Source: Prado023 sp963706885
GTDB lineage: Bacteria > Actinomycetota > Actinomycetes > S36-B12 > CAIYMF01
Assembly: GCA_963706885.1 (NCBI GenBank)
Contig: CAVPNX010000008.1
Location: 159,049 to 223,048 of the forward strand
Direction: 5' to 3'
Length of the DNA stretch: 64,000 bases
Shown here: positions 1 through 11,503 of the stretch, one piece after another
How the letters are laid out: every line of letters begins with the position of its first letter
Position numbering within the stretch: position 1 is the stretch's first letter
Notes under the pieces: generated by a model
The model's input: the letters and a program-made list of their open reading frames with translations, nothing else
What the model was told of the DNA's origin: nothing
Databases searched by the model: none
Translations under genes and position numbers: made by a program

Positions 1-564
1 GGCCGCGTGGTACAGCGGGCGGGCCTCCTCGGGGACCCACATCGGGTCCCCGCCCATCTCGACGACCAGGGCCTCGGCAACCGGACGCAGCACCGGCGGG
101 GCGGTCACCCCGAAGGGGCACCCCGACAGCCGATCGAGGTCGGAGCGCCGGCCCGTGAAGGTCATCACCGGGTGCAGCGCCATGGGCAGCGCCCCGAGTC
201 GGGTGGCCGGCTCGAGCACCGCCGTCCCGAATCGGCCCGAGGCGTGCACGAGGAACTGCCCCGGGGTGACCGCGGCAGTGTCGGCCAGTCCCGACACGAG
301 CTCCGGGAGGACGTCGTCGGGGACGGTGAGCAGGACCAGGTCCGCGGCAGCCATGACCTCCGCGGCAGTGAGCAGGGGCGCGCTGGGCAGGAAGGCCTGC
401 ACCTGGCGACGCGACCGCTCCGAGACCGCGTGTGCCCCCACGAGTGGATGGCCGGCCCGAGCCAGGGCTGCGGCCAACGGGCCGCCGACCCGACCCACGC
501 CGATCACCCCGACAGCCAGGCGGGGCGCCGGGTGCGGCTGCGCAGCCGAGCGTTCAGCACTCAT
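1..564 (-). CDS. Rossmann-like/DUF2520 domain protein (3' end outside window)
   Basis: The first 188 codons of a minus-strand gene are visible and the frame is still open at the window edge. After a short polar N-terminus comes a nucleotide-binding fold start, GVIGVGRVGGPLAAAL at about residues 18-33, followed by LTVPDDVLPELV and HPVMTF. This is the layout of the Rossmann-like plus DUF2520 proteins that resemble ketopantoate reductase or pyrroline-5-carboxylate reductase and usually sit beside panC in actinomycetes. The substrate is not established for the family. The ATG at 564 is the only good start. Codon use is strongly GC-rich like the neighbouring folate genes. Confidence 0.85.
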   Translation of the reverse strand, partial: MSAERSAAQPHPAPRLAVGVIGVGRVGGPLAAALARAGHPLVGAHAVSERSRRQVQAFLPSAPLLTAAEVMAAADLVLLTVPDDVLPELVSGLADTAAVTPGQFLVHASGRFGTAVLEPATRLGALPMALHPVMTFTGRRSDLDRLSGCPFGVTAPPVLRPVAEALVVEMGGDPMWVPEEARPLYHAA

Positions 565-646
565 CGGGTCGCAGCCTGCCACCGACGGACCCTGCGCGCC
601 CGCTGGCGACGGCGTGGCGTCGCGGCAGGGCACGGACAGGTCGGGA

Positions 647-2065
647 TCAGGGTGTTGACCTGCCCGGCTCGTCGGGCGCGATCAGGGGGCCGACCATCCA
701 GCGCGGGGCAGGACCGGTCGCCCGGCCGGTCGCCGCCCGCACCAGCTGGTCCTCGGCGATCCGGCGGGCCTCGGCCGCCGATCGGTGCAGCGCGACGATC
801 GTGACCGGGCCCGGCGTGGAGTCCACCTGGACCGACGCGAGCCCCAGCCTGCGCTGCCACGGCCCCTGGGTGACTGAGACCGACTGGGTCCGCGCGTGTG
901 CGATCACCGCGACCCGGCGGGTGAGGAACCCCCGGCGGGTCGCCAGGACGAGGTCGTCGTGGGCGACACCGAGGTTCGGGAACTGCCACCACGCCCGACG
1001 ACGGGCGCGGTCCGGGGCCGGGAGGAACTCCATCGCACCCGGGTCCACGCCGGGCATCACGCGCGAGATGATCTGGCGGGCCACGTCGTGGGGGGCCACC
1101 GGCAGCAGGACGTGCTCCTGCTGGCCGTTCTCGTCGGACTGCAGCCCGGCCACGTTCAGCGACACCCGCACCCAGCCCTTGCGCCGCCAGAGCAGGGGCT
1201 CGGAGATCTCGATGGCCTGCACCCGTCCCGGGGGGACGGTCTGGCTCTGCACGTTGATCAGGCCATGGCGCAGGCGCAGCCCGTCGGGGGAGTCGGCCAC
1301 GGTGAATCCGAAGAACCGGCCGAACTGGCCGAAGAGCGCGAACACCGGCAGGCCGCCGGTCACCAGCAGGAGCAGCAGCCCGGATGGGCCCTCGGTGGCC
1401 GTGATCGAAAGCACCACGAGCAGGGTGACTCCGACGATGATCACGGTCTCGCTGCGCAACAGCAGGCTGACGACCAGGTCACCGGTCGGCACCGTGGCAA
1501 GGACGGCCTCGGGCGCCTCCCCCACGTCCGGGGACATCCCGGCAGCGCGGGCGATGATCTCGGCACGCAGCGCGTTGGCCTCCGCGTCGGAGAGGTAGGA
1601 CAGCAGGACCCGTGAGTCCCCACCGCCGGCCACCTCGATGCGCACCTGGGACAACCCGACAACCCGGCCGAGCAGGGGCCGGGTCGTGTCCACGCTCTGC
1701 AGCCGTGACAGGGTCACCCGGCGCTCGTTGCGCTGCAGCACCCCGGAGTCGAGCCGGAAGTCGCCGGACTCGTCGAAGAAGAACTCGGTGCGGGTCCACG
1801 CCAGGTAGTTGAAGCCAAGGGCGATCAGCAGCAGGAGCGTGAATGCCCCGAACACGAGCGACAGGCCCAGGAGCCCGCCCACCTCGGAGGCGATCTGGCG
1901 CAGGTTCCCGGACCCGAACACGACGAAGACGCCGACCAGGATGCCCAGGGACCGCACGGAGGCCACCAGTGGGGTCAGCGGATGGGTCCGCCGACGTGGC
2001 GTGCTCAGGACCGGGACGGACACCTCCGGGCCCTGCGGGTCGTCGGCCCCGGGGGGTTGACTCAC
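647..2065 (-). CDS. PH domain-containing membrane protein, YdbT-like
   Basis: A 472-residue protein with hydrophobic pairs near residues 37-60, 70-90 and 205-240, separated by soluble stretches with the bacterial PH (DUF304) pattern, for example LLGRVVGLSQVRIEVAGG and the repeat-like segment PPGRVQAIEISEPLLWRRKG. This matches the YdbT type with several PH domains. The function is unknown; these paired proteins are thought to be membrane scaffolds and are linked in Bacillus to bacteriocin resistance. It starts with GTG that overlaps the stop of the upstream YdbS-like gene by 4 bases (GTGA), so the two are almost certainly co-translated. Confidence 0.85.
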   Translation of the reverse strand: MSQPPGADDPQGPEVSVPVLSTPRRRTHPLTPLVASVRSLGILVGVFVVFGSGNLRQIASEVGGLLGLSLVFGAFTLLLLIALGFNYLAWTRTEFFFDESGDFRLDSGVLQRNERRVTLSRLQSVDTTRPLLGRVVGLSQVRIEVAGGGDSRVLLSYLSDAEANALRAEIIARAAGMSPDVGEAPEAVLATVPTGDLVVSLLLRSETVIIVGVTLLVVLSITATEGPSGLLLLLVTGGLPVFALFGQFGRFFGFTVADSPDGLRLRHGLINVQSQTVPPGRVQAIEISEPLLWRRKGWVRVSLNVAGLQSDENGQQEHVLLPVAPHDVARQIISRVMPGVDPGAMEFLPAPDRARRRAWWQFPNLGVAHDDLVLATRRGFLTRRVAVIAHARTQSVSVTQGPWQRRLGLASVQVDSTPGPVTIVALHRSAAEARRIAEDQLVRAATGRATGPAPRWMVGPLIAPDEPGRSTP

Positions 2066-2568
2066 AGCCCAGCGCTCCGCTGCTCGCCGCGCGCAGCGAG
2101 CCGGTCACGCAGGCCCGACGCCTCGGCCGGCGGCAACCCGGGGATCGTGGCGTTGGTGGTGGCAGCGGCAGTGTGCAGCTGCACGGTGGCGACTCCCAGG
2201 CGCCGGTCCAGCGGGCCGGCCGTGATGTCCACGAGCTGCATCCGGCCGTACGGCACGACCACGAGCCGGCGGAACATGATCCCGCTGGTGACCAGCAGGT
2301 CGTCGGCGCGCTCGGCGTAGCCGAAGGACCGCACGCGCCGGCCGATGAGCCACCACATCCAGATCAATGCGACGAGCCAGACGCCCGACAGGGCCAGCGC
2401 CACGGGCCGTGCCTCAGGTACGAGGCCAAGCAGGACCAGGCCGACCAGCAGCATCCCCATGACCAGCACCATGGTGATCCGCCGGGCGGTGGCCAGCCGG
2501 GGGGACACGGGGTTCCAGGCCTCACCGGGAGGGGCGAAGGCGTCGTCGACGGACAGGGACTCGGTCAT
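2062..2568 (-). CDS. PH domain-containing membrane protein, YdbS-like
   Basis: A 168-residue protein with two transmembrane segments (about residues 30-50 and 55-75) followed by a single bacterial PH domain containing LLVTSGIMFRRLVVVPYGRM and RRLGVATVQLHT. These are hallmarks of the short partner in YdbS/YdbT pairs. It is first in a two-gene operon with the larger protein. It is divergent from the NuoD-like gene, leaving only about 35 bases between the two start codons for both promoters. The biochemical role is not known for the family. Confidence 0.85.
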   Translation of the reverse strand: MTESLSVDDAFAPPGEAWNPVSPRLATARRITMVLVMGMLLVGLVLLGLVPEARPVALALSGVWLVALIWMWWLIGRRVRSFGYAERADDLLVTSGIMFRRLVVVPYGRMQLVDITAGPLDRRLGVATVQLHTAAATTNATIPGLPPAEASGLRDRLAARGEQRSAGL

Positions 2569-2603
2569 GCGGCCAGCGTAGGCCAGCGGCGTAGGGTTGG
2601 CGG

Positions 2604-3752
2604 GTGCGCGCTCAGCAAGGGGCTGGAGTACGGCGGGTGGTCGACGTCGCGCGCCTGCCCGGGGACATCCCGTTGGGCCCGGACCACCCCACCCTCGACG
2701 GCCTGCCCACGATCCAGGTGGTGGCCGAGTCCGGGGTGGTCGGCGCCGCGGAGTGGATCCCGGGCACGGTGCACCGCGGTGCCGAGAAGCTCTTCGAGTC
2801 CCGTGACTACCGCCAGATCCTCATGCTGGTCGACCGGCATGACTGGCTGTCCGCCTTCTGCTCGGAGGTGGGAGTGGCGGTGGGGGTTGAGCGGGCCCTG
2901 GGGCTGACCCCGCCGCAGCGCGCCCAGCACCTGCGGATCCTGCTGTGCGAGCTGACCCGGATCGCCCACCACCTGGCCTTCCTGGCTCCCCTCCCCGGCG
3001 ATCTGCCGCAGGAGTGGCGCGCCCGGGCGTGGCAGTGGCGCGACGAGGTCCTGGACCTGATCGAGGCGGCGACCGGGCACCGCGTGCACCCGATGTTCTG
3101 CCAGGTGGGCGGGGTCCGTGCCGATGTGGATCCGCAGTGGGTCGCCCGCGTGGCTGCCGCGGCTGCCGCCTGGTCGGCCCCAACGCCGTCAGCCGCCCTC
3201 GCCACGCTCGACGGCCCGGAGCTGGCCACGCTGCTGGAGTCCTCGTACGCGGGTGTCGCGCCGCTGAGCACCGAGGTGGCCCTGGGGTTCGGGGTCTCGG
3301 GACCCGTCGCCCGCGCCAGCGGCATCGACCTCGACCTGCGCCGCGACGACCCGTACCTGCCCTACCCGCCGTTCGCGGTCCCGACGGCCACCGCGGGCGA
3401 CGCCCGGGCACGGGTCCGGCTGCTCGTCGAGGAGCTCGCCCCCAGCATCGGCCTGGTGGCGTGGGCCGCCGAGCAGCTCGCCGGCTCGACCGGGGACCCG
3501 GTGGCGGTGCGACTGCCGAAGGTCGTGCGCGTCCCGGAGGGCTCGAGCTACACCTGGACCGAGAACCCGACGGGGATCAACGGCTACCTGCTGGTGTCGC
3601 GCAACGACCGGACGCCCTGGCGGCTCAAGCTGCGCTCGGCAGGCTTCGGCAACGCCGCGGCACTGGGCCGGGCCCTCGAGGGCACCGCCGAGGTCGACCT
3701 CCCGGCCGCGGTAGCCAGCTTCCTGTTGGTCTGCGGGGACGTGGACCGCTGA
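2604..3752 (+). CDS. NADH-quinone oxidoreductase subunit D-like protein (solitary)
   Basis: A 382-residue protein clearly related to NuoD, the 49-kDa subunit of complex I. Visible features are the conserved block HRGAEKLFESRDYRQ near residue 58, ELTRIAHHLAFL near residue 118, and the C-terminal GDVDR, which echoes the GEVDR end of NuoD. No other nuo gene is nearby, so this is an orphan paralogue of the kind seen in actinomycete genomes and not the complex I operon. It may have lost a quinone-reductase role. A GTG start is used; an alternative nearby start cannot be excluded. Confidence 0.75.
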   Translation: MRAQQGAGVRRVVDVARLPGDIPLGPDHPTLDGLPTIQVVAESGVVGAAEWIPGTVHRGAEKLFESRDYRQILMLVDRHDWLSAFCSEVGVAVGVERALGLTPPQRAQHLRILLCELTRIAHHLAFLAPLPGDLPQEWRARAWQWRDEVLDLIEAATGHRVHPMFCQVGGVRADVDPQWVARVAAAAAAWSAPTPSAALATLDGPELATLLESSYAGVAPLSTEVALGFGVSGPVARASGIDLDLRRDDPYLPYPPFAVPTATAGDARARVRLLVEELAPSIGLVAWAAEQLAGSTGDPVAVRLPKVVRVPEGSSYTWTENPTGINGYLLVSRNDRTPWRLKLRSAGFGNAAALGRALEGTAEVDLPAAVASFLLVCGDVDR

Positions 3753-3789
3753 GGACACGTCAGGACGTCCCGCCACCTGCGCGGGCGGA

Positions 3790-4098
3790 TCAGCGCTCGG
3801 GGTGCTCGCGCAGGTAGGTCGCGAACACGGCGACGAACAGCGGCTCGAGCTCTCCGACCCCGGTCCGGCTGAACGCCTGCTTGGCGGCCTCGATCGTCTC
3901 GATGAACGACCCCGCCGTCTCCCCGAGCGACCCGCCCTCGTCGGCAGTGGCGGTCAGCGCCGGCGTGTGGGCCATCAGGTCGATGAAGAACTGCAGGTCG
4001 TGGTACTGGCGGGCACGCTCGAACGCAGCGTCACGCAGGTCCTCGTAGGGCCATTCCTCGTAGGGCAGGTCAGGGTGCGCGGCGGCATGGTCGCTCAT
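3790..4098 (-). CDS. small hypothetical protein (102 aa)
   Basis: A short acidic protein beginning MSDHAAAHPDLPYEEWPYED, with helical content and no signal peptide or membrane segment. I chose the ATG at 4098 because upstream codons in the same frame lose GC-rich codon bias and run into the DUF3180 gene. It reads in the same direction as the folate operon, 59 bases after the DUF3180 stop codon, so it could be the last gene of that transcript. I do not recognise a domain. Its residue pattern (WPYEDLRDAAFERARQYHDL) is reproducible enough to look like a real conserved small protein. Confidence 0.65.
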   Translation of the reverse strand: MSDHAAAHPDLPYEEWPYEDLRDAAFERARQYHDLQFFIDLMAHTPALTATADEGGSLGETAGSFIETIEAAKQAFSRTGVGELEPLFVAVFATYLREHPER

Positions 4099-4157
4099 GG
4101 CCGACAGGCTAGTCCACGGGATCGGCGATGAGGTCACGCGGCACCGGCCGCGGCCCC

Positions 4158-4652
4158 TCAGGAGGCCGCGCCGGCCGGACCCTGTTCGACGCCCCGGGCA
4201 CCGGCCTCGTCGTTGTCCTCGGGCAGCCGGCAGTTGTGCTCGAGCCACAGCGACAGCACGGCCAGGACGAAGCCGCCGAGCGCGGCCAGGGCGGAGGCCA
4301 GCAGCCGTTCCCGGCCAGCCGCGACGGCCGTCTCCTGCAGCAGCCGCAGGGCGATCCCGCCGTACAAGCCGAACACCACCGCACCGACTCGCGACCCCGC
4401 CAGGGCCAGGGCCGTGGTGCGTGCAGCCATCAGCGGTGTCATCCGCGGGGCACCGGGCTTCGGGTGCAGGCGACGGCGCGCAGCGACCGTCCACGCCCCG
4501 ACGAAGGCGGCCACCACCCAGATGACCGCGACCGCCATCCACGGCACCACTGGGAGCCGGCCGCTGCTGTCCACCCAGTCCGCGAAGCCCCAGCCGAGCA
4601 GGGCGGCGATCCCGGCGATCCCGAACAGGGTGGCGATCGACGTGGGCTTCAC
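4158..4652 (-). CDS. DUF3180 membrane protein
   Basis: A 164-residue protein with four hydrophobic segments (starting ATLFGIAGIAALLGWGF, then PWMAVAVIWVVAAFVGAW, then a central and a C-terminal helix). It begins VKPTSIATL, matching the KPT start typical of actinobacterial DUF3180 proteins that directly follow folK. The GTG start at 4652 overlaps the folK stop (GTGA); an in-frame GTG two codons earlier is possible. The function is unknown, but the gene order folK-DUF3180 is strongly conserved in actinomycetes. Confidence 0.85.
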   Translation of the reverse strand: MKPTSIATLFGIAGIAALLGWGFADWVDSSGRLPVVPWMAVAVIWVVAAFVGAWTVAARRRLHPKPGAPRMTPLMAARTTALALAGSRVGAVVFGLYGGIALRLLQETAVAAGRERLLASALAALGGFVLAVLSLWLEHNCRLPEDNDEAGARGVEQGPAGAAS

Positions 4653-5158
4653 CTCCACCAGTCCACCCCCTCGTCGAGCTCGACCTGCTGGTCGGTGACC
4701 GCCGTCGCCCAGTCGGCGACCGTGCGGGCGGGGAGGCCAGCGGGGGCCAGGACATACCCCGGATCCACCTCGGCCCACGGCGCCAGGACGAATCGGCGTT
4801 CGTGGGCGCGCGGATGCGGGAGGGTCAGCAGCGGGTCGTCGCTGACCACGTCGTCGACGACCAGCAGGTCGACGTCCAGGGTCCGTGGACCCCACCGGAC
4901 ATCGCGGACCCGGCCTGCGGCGTCCTCCAGCGAGAGGGCGAGGCCCAGGAGGCCCCAGGGGTCCAGGGATGTGTCCACCACAACCACGGCATTCAGGTAG
5001 TCCGGCTGTTCCGGGCCTCCCACGGCAGCAGTGCGCCAGAGGCTGGACACGGCGACCACCTGGGTCGATGGGTCCGCCGTGAGCCCGGCGAGCGCGCCGC
5101 GCAGCGCCTGGCGGGGATGCCCCAGGTTCGCGCCCAGGGCGAGGACGGCCCGGGTCAT
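4649..5158 (-). CDS. folK: 2-amino-4-hydroxy-6-hydroxymethyldihydropteridine diphosphokinase
   Basis: HPPK transfers pyrophosphate from ATP to 6-hydroxymethyl-7,8-dihydropterin, the step before FolP. At 169 residues it has the family's usual length. Diagnostic blocks are LALGANLGHPRQAL near the N-terminus, the PDYLNAVVVVDT strand, and the catalytic signature VRWGPRTLDVDLLVVDD around residues 90-106 with the Mg-binding Asp pair, then LPHPRAHERRFVLAP. The ATG overlaps the folB stop by 4 bases (ATGA), and the stop overlaps the DUF3180 start, so translation is coupled throughout the folate operon. Confidence 0.95.
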   Translation of the reverse strand: MTRAVLALGANLGHPRQALRGALAGLTADPSTQVVAVSSLWRTAAVGGPEQPDYLNAVVVVDTSLDPWGLLGLALSLEDAAGRVRDVRWGPRTLDVDLLVVDDVVSDDPLLTLPHPRAHERRFVLAPWAEVDPGYVLAPAGLPARTVADWATAVTDQQVELDEGVDWWR

Positions 5159-5539
5159 CGCGCCCTCGTGATGCGCACCGCGACGTCGTCGAAGGGAACG
5201 GGGATGGGCGCCTGCGGCTTGTGGACGGTGACGGTCACGGCGCGCACGTAGTCGAAGTCCAGGCAGCGCTCGGCGATGGTCACCGCCAGCTTCTCGATCA
5301 GGTTCACCGGGGGGCCCTCGATGACCGCGACCACCGCCTGGGCGACTGCGCCGTAGTCGACGGTGTGCAGAAGGTTGTCGGACTTGGCCGCCTTCGAGAT
5401 CGACATCACCCCGAGGACGACGTCGACGCGGAACTCCTGGCCGTCCTGGCGCTCGTGGTCGAACACGCCGTGGAAACCGCGGGCGCGTCACACCCGTGAG
5501 GATGATCCGGTCGAGGTCACGGCTGAAGGTGTCGGTCAT
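5155..5539 (-). CDS. folB: dihydroneopterin aldolase, frameshifted
   Basis: FolB converts dihydroneopterin to 6-hydroxymethyldihydropterin and glycolaldehyde. The real start is the ATG at 5539, overlapping the folP stop (ATGA), and gives MTDTFSRDLDRIILTGV. The frame then breaks near 5489 and resumes in another frame as RARGFHGVFDHERQDGQEF, VDYGAVAQAVVAVIEGPP, NLIEKLAVTIAERCL and VTVHKPQAPIPVPFDDVAV. The span is not a multiple of three, and removing one base in GTGTGACGCGC restores a full-length aldolase of about 127 residues. The gene is essential in this pathway and its neighbours are intact, so I read this as a sequencing indel. Confidence 0.9.
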
Positions 5540-6459
5540 GGGTGCTCCCCCTCCGGGTTCCTGGACACAGCAGCGTTCGGGTCGGGCCGCCCGGCGGAGC
5601 CTGGGTCGACCTGCCCAGCGGCACGCCACGCCCCGGCCACAGCGATGGCGTCCCGTGAGCCACGCACGTCGTGGACCCGCACGGCCCACGCCCCGTTCGC
5701 GGCGGCCAGGGCGGTGATGGCATCCGTGGCGGCGTCACGATCCGCCACGGGCCGCGGGTGACCGGGCGTGCCGAGGAGCTCCCCGAGGAATCGCTTGCGG
5801 CTGGCGCCGATCAGCACCGGGTGGCCCAGCGCCGCGAGCCGCGGCAGGGCGGCCAGCAGCGCCCAGTTGTGCCCCGGCTCCTTGGCGAAGCCCAGGCCGG
5901 GATCGATGACCACACGAGCCGGATCGACCCCGGCAGCGGCCAGATCGGCGAGGCGATCCCCCAGCTCGGCGCACACCTCGCCGACCACGTCGGTGTAGGT
6001 GGCCAGGCGATCCATGTCCGTGGAGTGCCCACGCCAGTGCATCGCGACGTACGGGACGTCCACGCCGGCGATCCACGCGTGCATGTCGGGATCCGCGAGC
6101 CCGCCCGAGACGTCGTTGACCAGGGCGGCACCGGCGCCGACCGCGGCCTGGGCGACCTCCGCGCGCATCGTGTCGATGCTGACGACCACCCCGTGTCCGA
6201 CGAGCTTCTCGACCACGGGCAGCACCCGGCCCAGCTCCTCGTCGGCGGAGATCCGGTGCGCACCGGGTCGGGTGGACTCACCCCCGACGTCGATGATGTC
6301 GGCCCCCGCAGCGGCCTGCTGCAGCGCGTGGGCCACGGCGATGTCCACGTCGACGTAGCGACCCCCATCGGAGAAGGAGTCCGGGGTCACGTTGAGCACC
6401 GACATCACCAGGGGACGGCGCTCGCCGGCAAGGGAGTCGGGGAGCCCGCGCGGGTGCAT
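5536..6459 (-). CDS. folP: dihydropteroate synthase
   Basis: FolP condenses p-aminobenzoate with dihydropterin pyrophosphate and is the sulfonamide target. The start at 6459 (MHPRGLPDSLAGERRPLV) gives 307 residues and lies 2 bases after the folE stop. Family signatures are MSVLNVTPDSFSDGG near the N-terminus, DIIDVGGESTRPGAH, the strand VSIDTMRAEVA, LVNDVSGG, and the C-terminal GASRKRFLG with the phosphate-binding Ser/Arg/Lys. It is followed by folB with a 4-base overlap. A tail of about 25 polar residues after the last helix is probably disordered. Confidence 0.95.
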   Translation of the reverse strand: MHPRGLPDSLAGERRPLVMSVLNVTPDSFSDGGRYVDVDIAVAHALQQAAAGADIIDVGGESTRPGAHRISADEELGRVLPVVEKLVGHGVVVSIDTMRAEVAQAAVGAGAALVNDVSGGLADPDMHAWIAGVDVPYVAMHWRGHSTDMDRLATYTDVVGEVCAELGDRLADLAAAGVDPARVVIDPGLGFAKEPGHNWALLAALPRLAALGHPVLIGASRKRFLGELLGTPGHPRPVADRDAATDAITALAAANGAWAVRVHDVRGSRDAIAVAGAWRAAGQVDPGSAGRPDPNAAVSRNPEGEHP

Positions 6460-6461
6460 CC

Positions 6462-7072
6462 CTAGGCCTTCTGGATCAGCGACATGACCTCGGCCCGGGT
6501 CGCGGGCTCCCGCAGCGCGCCACGCACGGCGCTGGTCACGGTGCGCGCGCCCGGCTTGCGCACGCCCCGCATGGACATGCACAGGTGCTCGCACTCGATC
6601 ACGACGATGACCCCCCGCGGCTGCAGGACGCGGACCATGGCGTCGGCGACCTGCGTGGTCAGCCGTTCCTGCACCTGGGGGCGCTTGGCGTAGACGTCGA
6701 CGAGCCGGGCGATCTTGCTCAGCCCGGTGATCCGGCCGTCCCTGCTGGGGATGTAGCCGACGTGGGCCACCCCGTGGAACGGCACGAGGTGGTGCTCGCA
6801 GGTGGAGTAGACCTCGATGTCCTTGATCAGGACCATCTCGTCATGGCCGATGTCGAAGGTCGTCGACAGGACGTCCTCGGGGACCTCACGCAGGCCGCGG
6901 AACACCTCGGCGTAGCTGCGGGCAACCCGGTCCGGGGTGTCGCGCAGCCCGTCCCGGTCGGGGTCCTCACCGATCGCGATGAGCAGCTCGCGGACCGCGG
7001 CGGACGCGCGTTCGAGGTCGATCGGCTCCGTGACCACGCCCGGGTCGACACCGTGGACCGGATCGATCCCGT

Positions 7073-7076
<4 letters not shown>
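6462..7076 (-). CDS. folE: GTP cyclohydrolase I
   Basis: FolE opens GTP to 7,8-dihydroneopterin triphosphate, the first committed folate step. It has 204 residues. It shows GLRDTPDRVARSYAEVF, the zinc- and substrate-binding EVYSTCEHHLVPFHGVAHVG, the GLSKIARLVDVYAKRPQVQE block, and the C-terminal zinc ligand region ECEHLCMSMRGV. The Cys and His zinc ligands of type IA enzymes are all present. It starts with GTG overlapping the ftsH stop (GTGA), putting it second in the ftsH-folE-folP-folB-folK operon, an order conserved in actinomycetes. Confidence 0.95.
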
Positions 7077-9413
<2,337 letters not shown>

Positions 9414-9731
9414 CCTTGCCCGGGTGACCCCGACCGTCCCTCGGATCGTGCGTGCCGCCCCAGCCCGCACCAACCCGCCGGGCCGCGCGCCCGTGTGAAG
9501 AAACTACACCGATCCGCCGACACCGGCTCCCGCGGTTCGCGCTGGGCGTATGGCCTTACGGGATGCTGATGTTGGCAGGGACGAGGCCGTTGTCGTGCCT
9601 CCAGGTTCACCTCGGAGGGTGACGTGGGGTCGCCGTCGGGGCCCGACGTTCACCCGTTCGGGTGGGCACAGCCGTGTCATTACGCCGTCTGGGTGAACGC
9701 AGCGTCACCGGTGCACCCGTTCGGCGCAGCC
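9414..9731 (-). promoter_or_regulatory. intergenic region upstream of ftsH with inverted repeats
   Basis: This 318-base gap between the ftsH start and the hpt stop holds no credible gene. It should contain the promoter of the ftsH-folate operon. A perfect 9-base inverted repeat, CGTTCACCC at 9647-9655 and GGGTGAACG at 9691-9699, is separated by 35 bases, and CACCCGTTCGG occurs twice (9651-9661 and 9714-9724). I see no unambiguous -35/-10 pair. Any operator function is a guess. Confidence 0.35.
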
Positions 9732-10283
9732 TCAGCTGTAGACGTGCGGGGCCAAGGTGCCGATCTCGCGCAGGTTGCGGTACCGCTCGGCGTAGTCGAG
9801 CCCGTATCCGACGACGAACTCGTTGGGGATGTCGAAGCCGATGTACCGGGGCACGAGGTCGACCTTGACGGCGTCAGGTTTGCGCAGCATCGTCAGCACC
9901 TCGACCGAGGCCGCCCCGCGCGCGGTGAGGTTGCGCATCAGCCAGGACAGGGTCAGCCCGGAGTCGATGATGTCCTCGACGATGAGGACGTGCCGGCCGG
10001 TGATGTCGGTGTCGAGGTCCTTGAGGATCCGCACGACGCCGGAGGACTTCGTCGACGATCCGTAGGACGACACGGCCATCCAGTCCATGTTCAGGTGGAT
10101 GCTCATCGCCCTGGCCAGGTCGGCCATCACCATGACCGCGCCCTTGAGGACCCCGACGAGCAGGACGTCACGGCCTGCGTAGTCGATGTCCACCTCGGCG
10201 GCCATCTCGCGCAGGCGCGCCTGCAGCGTCTCCTCGTCGATGAGGACCTTCTCCAGGTCGTTGCCAATGTGTGCGGCGTCCAC
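9732..10283 (-). CDS. hpt: hypoxanthine phosphoribosyltransferase
   Basis: Hpt salvages hypoxanthine and guanine to IMP and GMP with PRPP. It has 183 residues with LLVGVLKGAVMVMADLAR, the flexible-loop SYGSSTKSSG region, the PRPP-binding motif HVLIVEDIIDSGLTLSWL near residues 110-127, and the base-recognition region VPRYIGFDIPNEFVVGYGLDY. It starts with GTG 5 bases after the tilS stop, in the conserved actinomycete order tilS-hpt-ftsH, so it is probably co-transcribed with tilS. Confidence 0.95.
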   Translation of the reverse strand: MDAAHIGNDLEKVLIDEETLQARLREMAAEVDIDYAGRDVLLVGVLKGAVMVMADLARAMSIHLNMDWMAVSSYGSSTKSSGVVRILKDLDTDITGRHVLIVEDIIDSGLTLSWLMRNLTARGAASVEVLTMLRKPDAVKVDLVPRYIGFDIPNEFVVGYGLDYAERYRNLREIGTLAPHVYS

Positions 10284-10287
10284 GGGG

Positions 10288-11503
10288 TCAGACTCTCACA
10301 ACCAGGGCCCCGGCCTCCCTGCGGGCACGCAGCCCCCCGGGCAGCGCAACCTCAGCGCGTGCCGAGGCCCCGGGTTCGAGCAGGCCAGCCACCGCACGGA
10401 TGTGGCCGGCGGTCAGCGCACCGGTCGGGCACCCGGCCTCGACCAGGAGCCGGCGGACCACTCGGTGCACGATCGCCCGCGGAAGCGGCGACCCCGCGGA
10501 GGTGAGCGCAGCGACCGGCAGGGCAGGTGGGCCGGACGGGCGGGGACGGCCAGCTTCCGGGGCGGGGGCGGGCGTCTGCTCGGTGATCCGTGCAGGTTTC
10601 GCGATCCTCTAGCGTCACCAACCCACACGGATCACCGGGAGCCGGCCCCGGGCGTGGGGCCGGGGCTGGGGCCGCGGCAGGGGTGGCATCACCGCTCAGG
10701 GCGGGGCCGGGTGTGGCCGCGCCGTCCACGACCTGGGCCCACACCTGGTCGGCCCAGGCGTCCAGGGCGTCGGCGTCCTCGCGGGCCAGCGTGGCCGTGC
10801 GGGCCAGCGCCTCGACGATGCCGGGGCCCAGGGCCCCCTCGAGCATCGGCAGCACCTCGTGGCGGACCCGCACGCGGGCGAAGCCGGCGTCGTCGTTGTG
10901 CGGGTCGGACCACGGCTCGAGCCGGGGGTCGGCGGATGCCGTCTCCAGGGCCGCCGCAACCACCACGTCACGTGGCAGGTCGAGCAGCGGTCGGCGGTAG
11001 ATCCCCGAGCGCTGGGCCATCCCCGCCAGGGATCGCGTGCCCGAGCCACGGGCGAGGCCGAGCAGCACGGTCTCGGCCTGGTCCTCGCGCGTGTGGCCGA
11101 GCAGGACCGCCGCCGCAGGAGGCACCCGGTGCCCGACGCCACGCGCCGCCGCGTCCAGCGCGGCGTACCGCGCCGCCCGCGCCGCAGCCTCGACACCGCC
11201 GGAGCCGGCACCGCGGGGGACGTCCACAGCGATCACCCGCGCTGAGCCAGCGCCCAGGATCCGGGCCTGTTCGGCGGCCCGTGCCGCCACCTGCGCGGAC
11301 CCGGCCTGGAGCTGGTGGTCGACCACGACGGCCTCGCAGAGCAGCCCCAGCTCGTCGCCCACCACAACGGCGGCCGCGGTCAGCGCCAGCGAGTCGGCCC
11401 CCCCGCTGAGGGCGACGATGACCCGCTCCCCGGGTTCGAGGTCGGCCAGGCACGCCCGGACCGCCGCGCGCACGGCAGCCCGCGGGGGCTGCGAGCCGGC
11501 CAT
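10288..11503 (-). CDS. tilS: tRNA(Ile)-lysidine synthase, frameshifted
   Basis: TilS modifies C34 of the CAU-anticodon tRNA-Ile to lysidine, changing its identity from AUG to AUA decoding. The N-terminal PP-loop is clear: VIVALSGGADSLAL near residue 30, then VVVDHQLQAGS and LLGHTREDQAETVLLGLARG. The frame shifts between about 10560 and 10610; the C-terminal substrate-binding part continues in another frame as IVHRVVRRLLVEAGCPTGAL and ends at 10288. The ATG at 11503 overlaps the stop of the upstream metallopeptidase (TGATG). TilS is essential, so an assembly indel is the likely cause. Confidence 0.9.
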
